This document shows positions 31,886 to 33,171 of a DNA stretch of 33,171 nt, piece by piece; position 1 is the first letter of the stretch, and each line of letters starts with the position of its first letter. Origin of the DNA: an uncultured Prevotellaceae bacterium (GTDB lineage Bacteria; Bacteroidota; Bacteroidia; Bacteroidales; Bacteroidaceae). The notes beneath the pieces were generated by a model, which saw nothing but the letters and a program-made list of their open reading frames with translations, made no database searches and was not told the DNA's origin. The stretch spans positions 1 to 33,171 of the forward strand of contig ONCQ01000035.1 of the NCBI GenBank assembly GCA_900316355.1, given 5' to 3'. Made by a program: the position numbers and the translations under genes.

Positions 31886-32640
31886 AACTACAGATTATAT
31901 ACCAAGCAGCGTGTTTTGAACCGAGCTCGCAGGATTTCTATAATGGCTGGCTCGATGAGATGGCCGCAATGCGCAGGATCGGACTTAGCGTTTCAGACGC
32001 CCCAAGCCCGGAAGCGGAACGGCTCCTGTACCGTTCTTTTATCATCAGCGATAAGGCCGACTTCCCCAAAGATCCACGCTACATTTCACGTTGGGAAGAT
32101 TACTGTTCCACAAGCGATATGAGCGTATATCTGCCATTGATAGAGGATTTGACCATACCCTCGTTCATAACGCAGGAACTGAATAATAGAACCGTAGAGA
32201 GAATAGAATCTCTCGGCTGGAAGCGGGCTTTTGTCCGTAGCAGCTTGAAATCGCTGAAATATATGTTTCCTGAAAGCCATACAGAGGAGGAGCTGCCAGT
32301 ATGGCCGGAGGTGAGTATGACAAGGCTGGCTGATGCCTACCATGAATATCGTGAAAGCATGAAACCGCCTTATATTATCCGTCAGTTCATGCCAGAGAAT
32401 ACGATATACCAGGAGGAACGCTATTGGATCATCAACCACCACGCCTATCATCGCAGCTGTATGATTCCAGAGATTGTTTCAAAGGCTGTGGAAAGACTTA
32501 AAACGCTTCATGCTCCTTATTATGTAATAGACGCTACTCCAGAATATATTGTAGAGGTCAATCCGGGAGTGAGCAGCGACCCGTATCCCGAAAACATTCC
32601 TTTATATTTCCCAAAATGGATAAAGGAAGGGTTTGAATAA
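31882..32640 (+). CDS. ATP-grasp ligase, R2K-like
   Basis: 252 aa. The pattern GWKRAFVRSSLKSLKYM (nucleotide-binding strand), YIIRQFMP, EERYWIINHHAY and YYVIDATPEYIVEVNPG (acidic metal-binding end) fits ATP-grasp enzymes of the RimK-like R2K group. I recall relatives linked to peptide modification and immunity. It should form an amide or ester bond using ATP. ATGA overlap with the cyclase-like gene shows it belongs to the cluster. An ATP-grasp enzyme is not part of the standard lasso set, so the product may carry an extra bond or added residue. Substrate is unknown. Confidence 0.65.
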   Translation: MKLQIIYQAACFEPSSQDFYNGWLDEMAAMRRIGLSVSDAPSPEAERLLYRSFIISDKADFPKDPRYISRWEDYCSTSDMSVYLPLIEDLTIPSFITQELNNRTVERIESLGWKRAFVRSSLKSLKYMFPESHTEEELPVWPEVSMTRLADAYHEYRESMKPPYIIRQFMPENTIYQEERYWIINHHAYHRSCMIPEIVSKAVERLKTLHAPYYVIDATPEYIVEVNPGVSSDPYPENIPLYFPKWIKEGFE

Positions 32641-32652
32641 ACTATTTTAATC

Positions 32653-32790
32653 ATGGAAATACTAGCCATCTTAGGCATCTTTCTTCTGCTTGGCTTTCTC
32701 TACATGGGCGGCGGATTATTGGGTTGGTTGATGAGGGGTGTTCACCACCTCTACGTCCTTACGGCAACAGCCGCTGCGGAGGGTTCGTAG
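32653..32790 (+). CDS. Possible 45-aa membrane peptide
   Basis: ATG 32653 lies 12 bases after the ATP-grasp stop. It encodes one hydrophobic helix (MEILAILGIFLLLGFLYMGG) and a short basic tail. The stop codon falls inside the 42-bp dispersed repeat, so the natural C-terminus may have been replaced by the repeat. An immunity or export role for the peptide cluster is possible but has no direct support. Confidence 0.45.
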   Translation: MEILAILGIFLLLGFLYMGGGLLGWLMRGVHHLYVLTATAAAEGS

Positions 32791-32824
32791 GGTTTTCCGC
32801 AAAAGTTTTTTCTTGCGCAGACAC
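32783..32824 (+). repeat. 42-bp dispersed repeat, copy 2
   Basis: It matches 27240-27281 with three changes. It overlaps the end of the 45-aa ORF and lies about 50 bases upstream of the promoter at 32874-32905. Confidence 0.75.
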
Positions 32825-32873
32825 TCATTAGAGGGTGATTTTGAGGGTGAGAATGAAAAAAGTGCGACTTCTT

Positions 32874-32905
32874 TTGGTGGATTGCCAGAAGAAGGCGTAT
32901 ATTTG
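32874..32905 (+). promoter_or_regulatory. Promoter of the truncated 3'-end gene
   Basis: TTG at 32874-32876, a 21-base spacer and TATATTTG at 32898-32905. The ATG follows at 32937. Confidence 0.65.
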
Positions 32906-32936
32906 CAGCAGATTTTGTAACAATTGGTGAATAATT

Positions 32937-33043
32937 ATGGGCGTAAGATTCGACAACGAGGAGCAGCGGTTTATGTTCGACTTTGAGCATGACGGTGCTG
33001 AGGATATCGTCAGTCTGACGGGCGATGGCTATCAAGTGGAGGC
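32937..33043 (+). CDS. Start of an unknown gene, cut by the chimeric end
   Basis: ATG 32937 opens a frame of about 35 genuine codons (MGVRFDNEEQRFMFDFEHDG onward). After about 33041 the reading continues into a copy of another gene and is not trustworthy. The start and promoter resemble those of the HU-HIG gene only in general style. Family unknown. Confidence 0.4.
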
Positions 33044-33171
33044 CGCTGGAAGGGCAACCAGTACCAGCGTGCGCGCCCATGTGCTGCCCTTTTTCCGGGC
33101 GCAGGCGCAGCTGAAGAACCTCACCTTTGTGCTGGGCGATATCTATGGTGGTGCTAACCATCGCGTCGCCG
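33041..33171 (+). repeat. Chimeric copy of 26197-26326 at the window end
   Basis: All bases match the outer-membrane-type gene except one inserted base near 33066. The join lies in a ten-base shared sequence GGCCGCTGGA. The copy stops at the base equivalent to 26326, the same point where the other copy loses frame. Confidence 0.9.

Overview
The window reads as a Bacteroidales chromosome fragment, most likely Prevotellaceae. The reasons are the core gene content (ftsK-lolA-trxB, kdsA-kdsD, a HU-HIG type DNA-binding protein, BACON and FISUMP lipoproteins, a DUF4143 ATPase), the many Bacteroidota promoters of the form TTG-N20-TAnnTTTG, and start codons without Shine-Dalgarno sites. Most genes are GC-rich. 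The stretch from about 9.0 to 16.8 kb is visibly AT-richer and carries accessory genes. The sequence ends abruptly in a chimeric duplication, so this looks like an assembled contig end.

Layout. 0.1-6.9 kb (minus): a probable operon ftsK, lolA-like, trxB, then a secreted GH2 glycosidase carrying two small palindromic insertions. 7.0-8.9 kb (plus): a DEDDy 3'-5' exonuclease and an RlmI-type rRNA methyltransferase. 9.0-9.7 kb: a candidate small RNA, dispersed repeats and one doubtful small ORF. 9.75-14.16 kb (minus): three lipoprotein genes; the first is preceded by a leader of about 450 nt holding a terminator-like fold. 14.2-16.9 kb: a decayed remnant of a HU-HIG family gene, a DUF4143 ATPase with three upstream direct repeats at 33-bp spacing, and a small unknown gene. 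16.7-17.7 kb: three 12-bp palindromes at 22-bp spacing ahead of an intact HU-HIG protein. 17.8-25.7 kb: housekeeping genes (dapA and a MaoC hydratase on minus; kdsA, kdsD and a phospholipase D family protein on plus; an NMT1-like binding protein, pgk and nth on minus). 25.9-27.0 kb: an outer-membrane-type gene with a broken frame and an internal heptanucleotide repeat.

27.5-32.8 kb (plus) is the most interesting part. A membrane-anchored HTH-like protein is followed by a probable operon: a tail-anchored coiled-coil protein, a 63-aa protein, a 52-aa peptide, a transglutaminase-like cysteine protease resembling lasso-peptide B2, an asparagine-synthetase-like protein without glutaminase resembling the lasso cyclase, and an ATP-grasp ligase. 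The last three genes overlap by ATGA. This is the signature of a peptide-modification (RiPP) cluster, lasso-like but with an ATP-grasp enzyme and with no visible RRE/PqqD protein or ABC transporter. A strong hairpin separates the peptide gene from the enzymes, and a shared leader element precedes both the peptide gene and the first gene of the group.

The last 131 bases (33041-33171) copy part of the broken outer-membrane gene (26197-26326) and stop at exactly the base where that gene loses its frame. This is best explained by a chimeric assembly.
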